The position numbers and the translations under genes were made by a program. This document shows positions 53,556 through 62,981 of a stretch of 64,000 bases of DNA, piece by piece; position 1 is the stretch's first letter, and every line of letters begins with the position of its first letter. The DNA comes from an uncultured Pirellulaceae bacterium (lineage in GTDB: Bacteria; Planctomycetota; Planctomycetia; Pirellulales; Pirellulaceae): the NCBI GenBank assembly GCA_938084685.1, contig CALKGE010000003.1, positions 163,898 to 227,897 on the forward strand, read 5' to 3'. The notes beneath the pieces are model-generated. The model had not been told where the DNA came from. It saw only the letters and a program-made list of their open reading frames with translations, and did no database searches.

Positions 53556-54146
53556 ATGACTCAGGAAGATCGGGAAAAATGGAATAGTAAATATGCTACG
53601 AGTGACCTGGTTCAGGAAGTCTCGAAAGTAGTCCTGAGTTATGAACACCTGTTTCCATCATCAGGCAAAGCATTGGATGTTGCTGGTGGAACCGGGCGGC
53701 ATGCCGTATGGCTTGCTGAGCGAGGGATGCAAGTGACCTTGGTGGATATCTCAGAGGAAGCATTACAGCGGGCAGCGCTGCGGGCGAAAAATGCTGGTGT
53801 CAAGGTGGATACGATTTGTCACGATCTTGATGATGGATTGCCAGAGGGAAAGTGGGATCTGATTTTTACCAATCTCTTTTTTGATCGCCGGCTGTTTTCG
53901 CAGTTTGGCGAGGCATTAAGTCCAGGAGGGCGGCTGATTGTGATTCAGCCGACGCGAACCAATGCCACACGGCATGCCGGGCCCCCGGAGCGTTTTTTGC
54001 CAGGCGACCATGAATTATTAGAGCTCGTACCGGGTCTGCATGTAGTTTTCTACGAAACAGGTTGGCTGCAGGAAGGTCGCTTTGATGCGGTCCTTGTTGC
54101 TGAAAGTCCTGGGTCAACTCTTAAAAGTGACCGCCGGCAAGAGTAG
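53556..54146 (+). CDS. SAM-dependent methyltransferase (TehB-like class I)
   Basis: About 196 residues from ATG 53556. Motif I is ALDVAGGTGRHAVWLAERG near residue 38, followed by VTLVDISEEAL (acidic SAM-ribose contact), KWDLIFTNLFFDRRLF and LSPGGRLIVIQPT. The WNSKY start and layout resemble small TehB/Methyltransf_25 enzymes. The substrate is unknown. It lies 6 bp after the release-factor-like gene, so a functional link to translation, such as methylation of the GGQ glutamine, could be imagined, but the known PrmC (NPPY) motif is absent. Confidence 0.82.
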   Translation: MTQEDREKWNSKYATSDLVQEVSKVVLSYEHLFPSSGKALDVAGGTGRHAVWLAERGMQVTLVDISEEALQRAALRAKNAGVKVDTICHDLDDGLPEGKWDLIFTNLFFDRRLFSQFGEALSPGGRLIVIQPTRTNATRHAGPPERFLPGDHELLELVPGLHVVFYETGWLQEGRFDAVLVAESPGSTLKSDRRQE

Positions 54147-54196
54147 AATAGTCAGATTGGATATGAGTTTTATTTGCTGTTGGTGCCGCACCCGTC

Positions 54197-55369
54197 ATGA
54201 ATGACATGAATCACAATCTCAACGTTGACTTTCAGGTCCCCTTTGTTCACCGCTTACGTTTTACAAAGGATGTGTTTGGTGATGATCAGGCCGTGCTGGC
54301 GGAGCTGTTGGAATCTTCAGACGAAAATCCAGCCCGAGTTCAGTTCTGGATTGATCAAAATGTCGCCGACGGTACTCCCAGGTTGGTAGAGCGTATCAAG
54401 CGTTTTGCGGACGCCTATCCGGAAAAAATAAAACGGGTCGGCAGTCTGCAGTTTGTTCCTGGTGGCGAGGAGATTAAAAACGACGTTCACATACTTGAAC
54501 GTATGTTAAAGGTATTTAATGTTGCGAATCTGGACCGCCGCAGCTATGTCATTGCAATTGGCGGTGGCGCGGTGCTGGATGCTGTCGGATTTGCCGTCGC
54601 GATTGCGCATCGCGGTTTACGTCTTGTCCGAATTCCGACAACCACGTTGAGCCAGGGAGATTCCGGCATCGGTGTAAAAAACAGTGTGAATCTGTTTGCC
54701 AAGAAGAATTGGCTGGGGACATTTGCTGTTCCCTGGGGTGTGATCAACGACGCGGAAGTGTTGACGACATTGTCAAACCGCGACTTTATCAGCGGGTTTT
54801 CTGAAGCGGTAAAAGTTTCACTGCTGAAGTCCCCCGAGGTTTTCGAGCAGATTTGTGTGGATGCCACGGCGATTCGTAACCGTCAAATGGACAAAGCATC
54901 GCCGATCATTACTGCGTCGGCCAGGATGCACCTGGACCACATCACCCGGGGAGGGGATCCGTTTGAAATGCTGGAGGCGCGTCCGTTAGATTACGGTCAT
55001 TGGTCAGCTCATAAGATGGAAGCGATGAGCGACTTTGCTTTGCGTCACGGAGAAGCTGTGGCAATTGGTGTGGCGATTGACACTGTTTACTCGTCGCTGG
55101 AATTTGGATTGTCTCCGGCTGTTGCTCAGCGAGTTATGAAATGTCTTTGTGACCTCGGATTCTCACTCACCGACGCCACGCTGGCCGATGTGGATACGCT
55201 CTTCCGAGGCCTGGAGGAATTCCGTCAGCATCTGGGAGGACGCCTGACATTGACCATGCTGGAAGATGTTGGCAAGCCAATCGATGTCCATTCGGTGAAT
55301 CGCACCAGGATGCTGGAGGCCATCGAGCAGGTGAAAGCTTACGCTGAATCGCGCCTTCACGTTCGTTAG
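54197..55369 (+). CDS. Sugar-phosphate cyclase, divergent 3-dehydroquinate synthase homologue (EboD-like)
   Basis: A 390-residue member of the dehydroquinate synthase superfamily. NAD-binding [16 protein letters not shown] (near 120) and [23 protein letters not shown] are recognisable. Canonical enzymes have DSSVGGK and a NLGHTFGHA metal motif. Here these read DSGIGVK and [13 protein letters not shown] (near 264-275), with [11 protein letters not shown] kept. The N-terminus [15 protein letters not shown] recalls EboD proteins. This pattern suggests another cyclase of the superfamily rather than the shikimate enzyme. No shikimate genes lie nearby; a methyltransferase and an SDR flank it. True AroB activity cannot be excluded. 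Confidence 0.75.
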   Translation: MNDMNHNLNVDFQVPFVHRLRFTKDVFGDDQAVLAELLESSDENPARVQFWIDQNVADGTPRLVERIKRFADAYPEKIKRVGSLQFVPGGEEIKNDVHILERMLKVFNVANLDRRSYVIAIGGGAVLDAVGFAVAIAHRGLRLVRIPTTTLSQGDSGIGVKNSVNLFAKKNWLGTFAVPWGVINDAEVLTTLSNRDFISGFSEAVKVSLLKSPEVFEQICVDATAIRNRQMDKASPIITASARMHLDHITRGGDPFEMLEARPLDYGHWSAHKMEAMSDFALRHGEAVAIGVAIDTVYSSLEFGLSPAVAQRVMKCLCDLGFSLTDATLADVDTLFRGLEEFRQHLGGRLTLTMLEDVGKPIDVHSVNRTRMLEAIEQVKAYAESRLHVR

Positions 55370-55383
55370 CGGTTTCGCCAGGT

Positions 55384-55419
55384 TAGCTGACTTGCTGACT
55401 GTCTGACTAGCTGACTGTC
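55384..55419. repeat. 8-bp tandem repeat at the SDR gene end
   Basis: Units TAGCTGAC, TTGCTGAC, TGTCTGAC, TAGCTGAC and a partial TGTC follow one another from 55384. The stop codon of the minus-strand SDR gene (55407-55409) lies inside the array. Confidence 0.85.
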
Positions 55420-56087
55420 AGGGGCTGGCCGTTGTCAGCAGCACTCAGGCTCAGCAAAAACGGTACAGCGTCTCTGGCCCATTGTTCCGGAGACGGAAAG
55501 TGGCTGGCGCTGCCACCAAAACAGCTTTCCAGTAATGTGGTATGGATGATGCCGGGATTGAGAGGAATCGCAGCCACGCCAAGCGGTACTTCCTGAGCCA
55601 GAGATCGGGTTAAGCCCTCGACAGCCCATTTGCTGCAGCAATACGTCGCGACCTCAGCAGCCGTCGAGCGTCCCCAGCCGCTGCTGATGTTAACGAGCAC
55701 ACCATGGTTCTGTTCAATCATGGATGGGAGAAAAGCTTTGCAGACGTAGAATATTCCTTTGATATTGATGTCCACCAGGTTTGACCATTGTTGATCATCC
55801 ACTTCCCACATGTTGGCATTGGGATTGATAATTGCGGCGTTATTAATAACAAGATCAACTGGACCCTGTCTTTCCAGACAACCATTCGCCCACGCATAGA
55901 CCTGAGCAGGTTTACTTACATCCACTTTTTCAAAAAAGTGGCTGTCTCCGTAATCTGAGGTCAATTCATTCATTCGTTGGCTGTTTCTGGAACAGCCTGA
56001 GATGGTGTGCCCTTGTTCAATAAACCCTTTAATCAGTGCCAGGCCCAGTCCCTGACTGCATCCTGTAACGACGATATGCTTACTCAT
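55407..56087 (-). CDS. Short-chain dehydrogenase/reductase
   Basis: A 226-residue classical SDR. The cofactor motif is VVTGCSQGLGLA (residues 6-17), with NNAAI, the catalytic Ser in VNISSGWG and YCCSK (YxxxK) near 149-153, followed by PGIIHTTL. The substrate cannot be told from sequence. It is convergent with the cyclase gene and follows the small secreted protein (56095-56490) by 7 bp, so these minus-strand genes form an operon with the VWA gene. Its 3' end is an 8-bp tandem repeat. Confidence 0.88.
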   Translation of the reverse strand: MSKHIVVTGCSQGLGLALIKGFIEQGHTISGCSRNSQRMNELTSDYGDSHFFEKVDVSKPAQVYAWANGCLERQGPVDLVINNAAIINPNANMWEVDDQQWSNLVDINIKGIFYVCKAFLPSMIEQNHGVLVNISSGWGRSTAAEVATYCCSKWAVEGLTRSLAQEVPLGVAAIPLNPGIIHTTLLESCFGGSASHFPSPEQWARDAVPFLLSLSAADNGQPLTVS

Positions 56088-56094
56088 GCGGTGA

Positions 56095-56490
56095 TTACTT
56101 TCGAGGTTTCGTCAGTGTTTTGCGATATTGCTTTGGGCTTTGCAGTGAGTCGACCAACTCTGGATCGTACGTGGTCCAGGTTTCCCGGTACTGGTCTGCG
56201 GTAATCCGTCGGTAATTACGACCATCTTTCCAGATGGTGGAGTATTTACCTGTTCGGAAATCTTTCGTGGGTACCTGAGTAAAGGATTTGAGCGGCCGCC
56301 AGTCCCGGACCCGGTATCGACTACGTACCGGACACCATTCGTAGAAGATCACTTGATCCATCACCAGCAGGCCATGTTTGTCGTAGTGGTGATTGACTTC
56401 GATCAGATCGACATGGTCTTCGAGTACAGGGCTGGCCTGACCGCCAGCGAACGAGGAAATGAAGACGGCCAGAATCGTCAAATTAGGCAT
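56095..56490 (-). CDS. Small secreted protein of unknown function
   Basis: A 131-residue protein. A short signal peptide (NLTILAVFISSFAGGQA) leads to a mature part rich in Tyr, Trp and Arg: VDLIEVNHHYDKHG, QVIFYEWCPVRSRYRVRDWRPLK and KYSTIWKDGRNYRRITADQYRETWTTYDPE. I recognise no domain. The gene lies between the VWA gene (27 bp) and the SDR gene (7 bp) on the same strand. Confidence 0.65.
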   Translation of the reverse strand: MPNLTILAVFISSFAGGQASPVLEDHVDLIEVNHHYDKHGLLVMDQVIFYEWCPVRSRYRVRDWRPLKSFTQVPTKDFRTGKYSTIWKDGRNYRRITADQYRETWTTYDPELVDSLQSPKQYRKTLTKPRK

Positions 56491-56517
56491 GGTTTCAGAT
56501 TCTTTTCCAGCGTGAGT

Positions 56518-57513
56518 TTATTTTTTTCTCATGTCCACATAGTGGAAGTTGCCGCCGGTTTCTTTGGCGATCTTGGTCATGAAATTCTGTTTATCCTGGA
56601 GGGGGCCAAAGCCAAACTGTACGCTGTAGATCGAAGTACGGCCACCGCAGTATTTCTTCAGATCAGATATTTGAGCCTGATTGAGGTAAGGATCGCCTCC
56701 ATCAGTGAGCAAGAAGATAACATCCGGCTTGTAGCGGAGTGCCGCGATGATTCCCATCTCGTGGTCTGTACCACCAAAGGCGGCCAGCCCGTTAAAAAAA
56801 TCATTCACCTGTTTAACGTTCGCCTGAGTAGGCTTGGCCATCTCGCTGCCTGGTTGAAAATAGGTGGGGCGATGGTGATAGGCGATAATGTTGAATTGAT
56901 GGTTGTCCTTGAGGCCTGCAAGCGATTGAACAATCTGTTGTTGCGCAGCCACGAGTGCATTGAGCCCCTGCCCCCCCATGCTTTTGCTGCGATCAACAAC
57001 GAATACGAAATCGTGTCCTGCAGCTGGCGTGCCGCCGAAGATGGAGATCTCACCAGCGGGGCCCCGACTTACGTTCCTGGGTAGCTTACTCTGCTCACGT
57101 GCGATTTGTTCAGCCGACGGGCCGTCGGTTGGCAGTCCGTCGGCAAGTTTGCCACCGTCAAGCGCACTACCGGTTGGTGTAATGGCTGTGCTGCCAGCCA
57201 GATCGTCCAGACCAGGAAGATCGATGTCAGGCAGTGAAAGTGGTTGCTCGGTGATCGCTGTTGCCGAATCCGCAGTCTTATGATCGGTTGGCATTGATTT
57301 CACTGCGTACGTTGACTCATCAAAATATTCCGTCCTGTTGTCTACTGCGGTAGTACTGGCGATGACGATTCCGACCGGCTTGTCACTTTCTGAATCGGAG
57401 ATGCCGTGTATCGACTGTTGTGTCCAGAGGAATCCAGCAGCCAGTAGCAATCCAACATGAACGGCCATTGACAGGGCCCATGCATGAGATGATTTTTGTT
57501 GGCGAGTGGACAT
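56518..57513 (-). CDS. Membrane-anchored VWA-domain protein
   Basis: A 331-residue protein. One N-terminal helix (WALSMAVHVGLLLAAGFLW) is followed by a linker of about 130 residues. The C-terminal von Willebrand A domain begins HDFVFVVDRSKSMGGQG, with the DxSxS part of the MIDAS site near residue 173, the Thr in GGTDHE and the Asp in FLLTDGGD. All metal-binding positions are present, so it should bind a ligand via Mg2+. Planctomycetes have many such proteins; the partner is unknown. Start ATG 57513. Confidence 0.85.
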   Translation of the reverse strand: MSTRQQKSSHAWALSMAVHVGLLLAAGFLWTQQSIHGISDSESDKPVGIVIASTTAVDNRTEYFDESTYAVKSMPTDHKTADSATAITEQPLSLPDIDLPGLDDLAGSTAITPTGSALDGGKLADGLPTDGPSAEQIAREQSKLPRNVSRGPAGEISIFGGTPAAGHDFVFVVDRSKSMGGQGLNALVAAQQQIVQSLAGLKDNHQFNIIAYHHRPTYFQPGSEMAKPTQANVKQVNDFFNGLAAFGGTDHEMGIIAALRYKPDVIFLLTDGGDPYLNQAQISDLKKYCGGRTSIYSVQFGFGPLQDKQNFMTKIAKETGGNFHYVDMRKK

Positions 57514-57961
57514 TGTTTGAACGCCTGTGTTAGTTCGAAAGCGTAGTGCGATGAGAATGATGGCTTATTGTACAGAGCTTGGAAAGGTTGATTTGAGAGT
57601 GATTCGGGCAGTCGGTTTCGTTCGACAATTTTGCAACAGTTCATTATTCGAATCGGTGTTCATCAGGTAAAAGTTTTCTGTTCTTCACAGAAATTGATGT
57701 TGACCGGTTTTCGAAAGTACATTAATTACCCCTCGTATGAGTTAGACAGGACAACCAGTCCGGATCTGAATCATGCCCGAATTAACCGTCTGGGGGGAGG
57801 TTTACTCGGGAAAACAAAGGGTTTTAAGGAAACGAATTAGGAACCTGCTGAAGAAAACGCCTCGAAGGGCATTTCTGTTCAGAGGTTGAATTGGGTCTCA
57901 GGGAATGAAAAAACAAAAAACTCCCCGGAAAATTTTACAGTGCTGCTACAGGAGAATAACT
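57514..57961. other. Intergenic region between the VWA gene and the secretin gene
   Basis: No gene is seen in this stretch of about 450 bp. It contains a candidate promoter (57700-57728) reading toward the secretin and leaves a leader of about 225 nt. Confidence 0.5.
57700..57728 (+). promoter_or_regulatory. Promoter upstream of the secretin gene
   Basis: TTGACC (57700-57705), a 17-nt spacer and TAATTA (57723-57728). The -35 is good and the -10 weak. Confidence 0.45.
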
Positions 57962-60900
57962 TTGAAACCAGTTAGACATTTCGCGATTGCGACTATGGCG
58001 GCAGGTATCATCTTGGGTTCGACTGTCTGTGAGATGGTTCAAGCAACTCAGCCAGGAGCTGTGTTGTCACGAGCGATTTTTTCACAGGTGTCGCTCGATG
58101 CAAAAACCGCCAGAATACAAGCCGGCAATTGGCTTCGTTTGTCACGTCAGGCAATAGAGGCTGGGGATCTGGCTTCAGCCAGGAGCTATTTGGCTAAAGC
58201 TGAGCAATTGAATCCTCAATACGACGCTTTAACTGCCAGGTTTGAAGAGACGCCTCAAAAGGTTCGTAGTGCAATCGCCTTGGCAGAAGCAAAGCAGCGG
58301 CAGCCTGTTCAGCTGAATGCGACGAACCAGGTGATTCCACCTGCTGCATTCAATACCCCACCAGATTCACCAGTCAATCGGCCAGCAGCGACTCCTGTCG
58401 CACACGCTCGGTCCCATAGTTTGTTCGAGGCTCGCAAGGTACTGGCGACTGGTAATTGGCAACAGGCAGCTCAAATGGTAAGGCAGGCTCGGAGTCAGGG
58501 ATTTGTTGCCGCTCCGAATGGCGATAGTCTGGAAAGAGTGGAAGCCCTGGTTCTTTCCGCCGAAAACTTTGCTAAAAATCCTCAGTTTCCGCAGCTCAAC
58601 CCTCAGAAGTTCAATAGCATGTTTGCTCGCTTTCTGTTGGAACAGGCAAGTGGGTTAATGAACTATGGGGAATTGGAAATTGCCGAAAAATTGGTGCGTC
58701 AAGCAGCAGAGAAACCGGTGCAGTATCAGCAATTCGAACAGACTCCCCAGACGCTACTGGCAAGAATTCAAAACAGCAGGAATGCTCAGCAGCCAGCTGG
58801 ATTGCAGGTAGGTGATAACAGTGCCAAGCAGCAGGTACTGCAATTACTGAGTGCAGCTCGAGTCGCCATGGATCGAGGAGATTTTGTAACTGCCTCACAA
58901 TTCGTGAATCAGGCTGAAGCGTTACGAGTTCCCGATGCGGCGTTTGTTGGGAATGAACCTCGTCCCTGGCAGTTAAAATTGGAGTTGGCTCGAATTCAAC
59001 GTCAAGGCAATGTGACGCCCGGGATCTTTAATCCAGCGATGGACAATACGAATGTTCGCGTTGCGAATACCTCGGGAGCTCCTGGTGCCCAGTTCAATGG
59101 TAACCAGCAGGCAGGTGCAGAGGCGCAGCGTCTCTACAACGAAGGGGTTACAGCTCTGCAGCAACAGGATCCGCAAGGAGCTCTAGCCAAGTTTCAGCAG
59201 GCCTGGCGGTTTCAGGCGAATCTTGATCCTGGCTTTCGTGCAGAATTACAGGACAAAATCAGTCTGGTAGCAGCAGCGGTTTCCCCTGTTGCTCCGACTT
59301 CCAATAACCCTCTAAATCAAATCGATGCCCGTCAAAATCTGATGCGACAGCAATGGTTCAGTCAGATCATGGCTGAACAAAAGCAGGCGGATGAATTGGC
59401 GAAAACGAATCCCAAGGGAGCGTTGGAGCAACTACTGGCACTGCGAGGTCGGGTAGAAGCGTCCGAGCTGGATCGATCGAATAAAGGGCGATTGGTAGCA
59501 ATCGTCGATCGAAATATTACCAGTTTGGAAAACTATCTGGATGCCAATATTGTTGATATCGAACTGGGTGAAGAGAGCAAGGCAACGTTGGCCAGGATTC
59601 GTTCTGAGCAGCAGGATTTGCAAGGGACTCGGGATCAGATTGCTACGCTTGTCGATCGATTCAACACATTGCTGGATGAGCGTCGTTATTCCGAGGCCGA
59701 AGTGCTTGCAAAACAGGCTCGCGAGATCGCTCCGGACGAGCCGGTCGTGAAGAATATGGAATGGAAAAGTCGATTTGCTCGTCGTCATGCAGCTAACGAA
59801 TCATTCCAGGAACAATACGAAGTGGCTACCTACAATACTCTACAGGATGTTGATAGATCCAAGGTGCCCTTTGATACGCGACGCCCGATTCAGTTTGGTG
59901 ACCCAGTGGAGTGGGGAGATCTGACCGCTGGTCGCCGAAGGATGTTTGAGCGAAACGGGACACATCTCTCGCCAGCAGGCATGAAGATTAATCAGGCTCT
60001 TGCTGAACCGGTTGACGTCAGTTTTGAAAATCAACCTCTGGGTACCGTGCTCGATACACTGGCTCATATGACTGGAATTAATGTTCATGTCGATCGTGCT
60101 GGCTTGCAAGCGGAAGGGGTAACCAGTGAAACTCCTGTTTCCATCACGCTTACCCAACCAGTTTCGCTGCGAAGCGCATTAAACCTTATTCTTGAAGAGT
60201 TACGTCTGAGCTACGTGATCCGCAATGAAGTTCTGCTGATTACCAGCGAACAGGCTCGTGATACAAATGTCTATCAGGATGTTTACAACGTTGCCGACCT
60301 GGTCATTGGAATTCCCAATTTCGTACCAGGTTTCAATGTCGGTCTGCCTGCGGCAATTCGCGATGCTAATAATGCGATAACTCCGCGAGGTTTTGGTGGC
60401 ATGGGTGCCGGTAATTCCATTCCGTTGACAATGGCCAGTGCAGAATTGATGCCAGGTCAGCAGAATAGTTCTGTTTTGACTCAGGTGCCTGGAATCGGTG
60501 AATTGCTGCCTGGTGCCAGTTCACTGGGCAACAACCCAACCATCACTCCTGGTGGTCAGGGTGGTGCGGCCATGGCAGACTTCCAGACGCTCATCGATCT
60601 TATTAAGACTACGATCGAGCAGGACACCTGGGATGACTTTGGTGGGCAAGGTACCATCACCGAGTTTCCGGGTAACCTGAGTTTGGTAGTAAGTGCTACT
60701 CAGCAGGTTCATGAAAAAATTCGTGACTTGTTGGAGCAATTGCGTAAATCTCAGGACTTGCAGGTGACAATCGAAGTACGAATGATCACTCTCACAGATA
60801 ATTTCTTTGAGCGAATCGGAATCGACTTCGATATTGAAATCGATGACAACGTTGACCCTGCCCAGATCCAGGATGATTCTGGTAGTTCGGTGATGTTCGG

Positions 60901-61717
60901 TATGGACAGTGCTGGCCCAACCGTCGACCTGGATATGGTTTTCGATCAGAATGATGCCTATAACTCGGCGGTACCGATGTTTGGAGCCTATGACGCGGGG
61001 ACAGCTGCCCAATTTGGTTTCGCAATTCTCAGCGATATTGAAGTCTTCTTCCTGTTGGAGGTGGCTCAGGGTGACACTCGAAGTAACGTTTTGACTGCTC
61101 CCAAGGTGACGCTATTCAATGGTCAGACTGCTTCAGTCAGTGACCTCAGCCAGCGGCCATTTGTGACTGGATTGTCTCCGGTCGTGGGTGACTTTGCGGT
61201 TGCTCACCAGCCAATTATTGTCGTGTTGGGAGAAGGTACGACCATGAGTGTTCAGGCGGTGGTTTCCGAAGACAAGCGATTTGTCCGGCTTACCATGGTA
61301 CCATTCTTCAGCCGAATTGGTGAAGTTGAAGAGTTTACCTTCGATGGAGAAACTACGACGAGTACTGGTGAAACGGTTCTGGATCCGGATGGTAATCCTG
61401 TGAATCGCGATAATGCCGTGAGGACGACTCGTGGTACCACAGTTCAATTGCCGACCTTTAACTTCACTTCGGTATCGACGACTGTAAGTGTGCCAGATGG
61501 TGGAACGGTACTGCTGGGAGGCATCAAGCGATTAGCAGAGGGACGTTCGGAGCGAGGCGTTCCCATTCTGGCTCAATTGCCTTATATCAGCAGGCTGTTC
61601 AAAAATGTTGGTATTGGACGTGATACTGAGAGCCTGATGATGATGGTGACACCACGTATCATTATTCAGGAAGAGGAAGAGAAGCGTCAGACTGGTATTA
61701 ATGCCGATGACCTCTAA
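57962..61717 (+). CDS. Secretin (GspD/PilQ-type outer-membrane channel) with long repeat-rich N-terminus
   Basis: About 1251 residues. TTG 57962 is preferred because AGGAGA lies 6 bp upstream and a normal signal peptide follows (KPVRHFAIATMAAGIILGS, cut near VQA); ATG 57905 would add 19 basic residues and has no spaced ribosome-binding site. Residues up to about 650 are Ala/Gln-rich helical repeats of tetratricopeptide character (GDLASARSYLAKAEQLNP, GDFVTASQFVNQAEAL). A STN-like domain lies near 680-770, a Gly-rich spacer follows, and the secretin beta-barrel spans about 1040-1243 with VPDGGTVLLGG near 1177-1187 and LMMMVTPRII. No other type II secretion or pilus gene is near. A strong terminator follows. 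Confidence 0.9.
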   Translation: MKPVRHFAIATMAAGIILGSTVCEMVQATQPGAVLSRAIFSQVSLDAKTARIQAGNWLRLSRQAIEAGDLASARSYLAKAEQLNPQYDALTARFEETPQKVRSAIALAEAKQRQPVQLNATNQVIPPAAFNTPPDSPVNRPAATPVAHARSHSLFEARKVLATGNWQQAAQMVRQARSQGFVAAPNGDSLERVEALVLSAENFAKNPQFPQLNPQKFNSMFARFLLEQASGLMNYGELEIAEKLVRQAAEKPVQYQQFEQTPQTLLARIQNSRNAQQPAGLQVGDNSAKQQVLQLLSAARVAMDRGDFVTASQFVNQAEALRVPDAAFVGNEPRPWQLKLELARIQRQGNVTPGIFNPAMDNTNVRVANTSGAPGAQFNGNQQAGAEAQRLYNEGVTALQQQDPQGALAKFQQAWRFQANLDPGFRAELQDKISLVAAAVSPVAPTSNNPLNQIDARQNLMRQQWFSQIMAEQKQADELAKTNPKGALEQLLALRGRVEASELDRSNKGRLVAIVDRNITSLENYLDANIVDIELGEESKATLARIRSEQQDLQGTRDQIATLVDRFNTLLDERRYSEAEVLAKQAREIAPDEPVVKNMEWKSRFARRHAANESFQEQYEVATYNTLQDVDRSKVPFDTRRPIQFGDPVEWGDLTAGRRRMFERNGTHLSPAGMKINQALAEPVDVSFENQPLGTVLDTLAHMTGINVHVDRAGLQAEGVTSETPVSITLTQPVSLRSALNLILEELRLSYVIRNEVLLITSEQARDTNVYQDVYNVADLVIGIPNFVPGFNVGLPAAIRDANNAITPRGFGGMGAGNSIPLTMASAELMPGQQNSSVLTQVPGIGELLPGASSLGNNPTITPGGQGGAAMADFQTLIDLIKTTIEQDTWDDFGGQGTITEFPGNLSLVVSATQQVHEKIRDLLEQLRKSQDLQVTIEVRMITLTDNFFERIGIDFDIEIDDNVDPAQIQDDSGSSVMFGMDSAGPTVDLDMVFDQNDAYNSAVPMFGAYDAGTAAQFGFAILSDIEVFFLLEVAQGDTRSNVLTAPKVTLFNGQTASVSDLSQRPFVTGLSPVVGDFAVAHQPIIVVLGEGTTMSVQAVVSEDKRFVRLTMVPFFSRIGEVEEFTFDGETTTSTGETVLDPDGNPVNRDNAVRTTRGTTVQLPTFNFTSVSTTVSVPDGGTVLLGGIKRLAEGRSERGVPILAQLPYISRLFKNVGIGRDTESLMMMVTPRIIIQEEEEKRQTGINADDL

Positions 61718-61810
61718 ACCACGTCTCGGCATACGTGCCGAAGTGGTTGCTTTGTCTTCCTTAGATTAGGACAAAACCCTGAGGATTTAATCCTCTCGTT
61801 TCCTTCGAAG

Positions 61811-61840
61811 AAACTCTGACTTTCGGGTCAGAGTTTTTTT
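61811..61840 (+). terminator. Terminator after the secretin gene
   Basis: AAACTCTGAC (61811-61820) pairs with GTCAGAGTTT (61827-61836) around TTTCGG, followed by more T residues. Confidence 0.92.
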
Positions 61841-61865
61841 GTGGTTACCGAATATCAGCCCAATA

Positions 61866-62750
61866 TCAACCCAGTTGTTTGGCTTGTCCCAGAATGTCCA
61901 TTTTCACATTGTTGCTCCACGCTTGCAGCAATCGCTCAGTAATGGGATTCGTCGCGTTTCCCACCGAGTGGCCGTTGCATTGGTTTACTGGCCAGATGCA
62001 GGGAGAGGTACTGCAGAGCAGGACTTCGTCAGCCATCATTAGCCGGTCGATTGTAATATCATCATGAACCATGGGAATGTCCAGTTCGGCGGCCAGCGAT
62101 TGGAGGACGGAAAGACTGATCCCAGGCAGGATTTGTGTACGACGCGGGCTTACCAATCCTTTTTGATTTTCATAGATCAGGATATTTGCAGTGGAGGCTT
62201 CTGCCACAAAGCCGTTCTGGTCGAGCAACAGAGCTCTGGCGCCAGGTTGGATTTGTCGAGCCTGCTGGTCCGCCAGGTAGTAGTGCATTCGACTGCGGCA
62301 TTTCAATTCAGAGGGCCAGCAATTAGCGGGAACCTGCCTGTGGTCGCTGACCTGCAACGACACACCATGTTGATACCAATGCAGCATCTGAGTAAAAGGA
62401 AGCTCGTCGGTATACATCATGACGTTGCATTGATCCGTTCCGGACAGTCCGGGGGTGACGAGGATGGACAATCCCAGATCACTGCTTGATGGCAAGAGGG
62501 AATGATTTTGCGAGGCGAGTAAAACGGCAGCCTTGTGCAGGGAAGCCATCGGTATGTCGGGCTGCATCTGGGTGATGTTCAGGCTTTCCTGAAGGCGCTC
62601 CAGGTGCGCTTCGAGCTGAAAAAGATTGCCACGGAACGTTCGCAAGCGTTCGCTAACGGTTGTACCCATCATGAAGCCCAGATCACGGACGTCGATGGTC
62701 AGTTCATCGCGGTCAATGAGTTCCGAGTTGTAGTAGGCGAGTGGCTTCAT
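61866..62750 (-). CDS. Class IV PLP-dependent aminotransferase (IlvE/PabC fold)
   Basis: A 294-residue fold-type IV enzyme. The N-terminus has DRDELTIDVRDLGFMMGTTVSERLRTFRG (typical DxGFxxGxxVxE). The PLP Lys is in SELKCRSRMHYYLADQQA near 149; the phosphate-binding segment is FVAEASTANILIY, and SPRRTQILPGISLSVL follows. Branched-chain aminotransferase, aminodeoxychorismate lyase and D-amino-acid transaminase share this fold, and I cannot decide between them by eye. A link with the isoleucine genes is tempting but the loci are 35 kb apart. It converges on the secretin terminator. Confidence 0.85.
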   Translation of the reverse strand: MKPLAYYNSELIDRDELTIDVRDLGFMMGTTVSERLRTFRGNLFQLEAHLERLQESLNITQMQPDIPMASLHKAAVLLASQNHSLLPSSSDLGLSILVTPGLSGTDQCNVMMYTDELPFTQMLHWYQHGVSLQVSDHRQVPANCWPSELKCRSRMHYYLADQQARQIQPGARALLLDQNGFVAEASTANILIYENQKGLVSPRRTQILPGISLSVLQSLAAELDIPMVHDDITIDRLMMADEVLLCSTSPCIWPVNQCNGHSVGNATNPITERLLQAWSNNVKMDILGQAKQLG

Positions 62751-62981
62751 GGGTAATTACCTGTGGTCTTTAGCATAACTTCATGGAGTTCCGAGGTGTT
62801 TGAAGTTGCCAGATGGTGGTCAGCTTCCTCGTATTATTAGGATCAGGTTATAACGATTAGGCAACAGGCAAAAACGATGAAAAAAAGGATAAAGATCCGT
62901 CCTGGAGAACGTTGGCGAGGTACGTTTGTGTGGCTAAATTTTTCGAATTATACAAATACGCGAATCTACGGAGATTTCAAG

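Noticed and set aside
53556-54146. PrmC-type methyltransferase acting on the neighbouring GGQ protein
   Set aside because: The NPPY motif of glutamine N5-methyltransferases is missing; the context alone is not enough.
56353-57084. 243-codon plus-strand frame opposite the VWA gene
   Set aside because: It is a shadow of the VWA gene and the neighbouring small secreted protein, with no start signal or motif.
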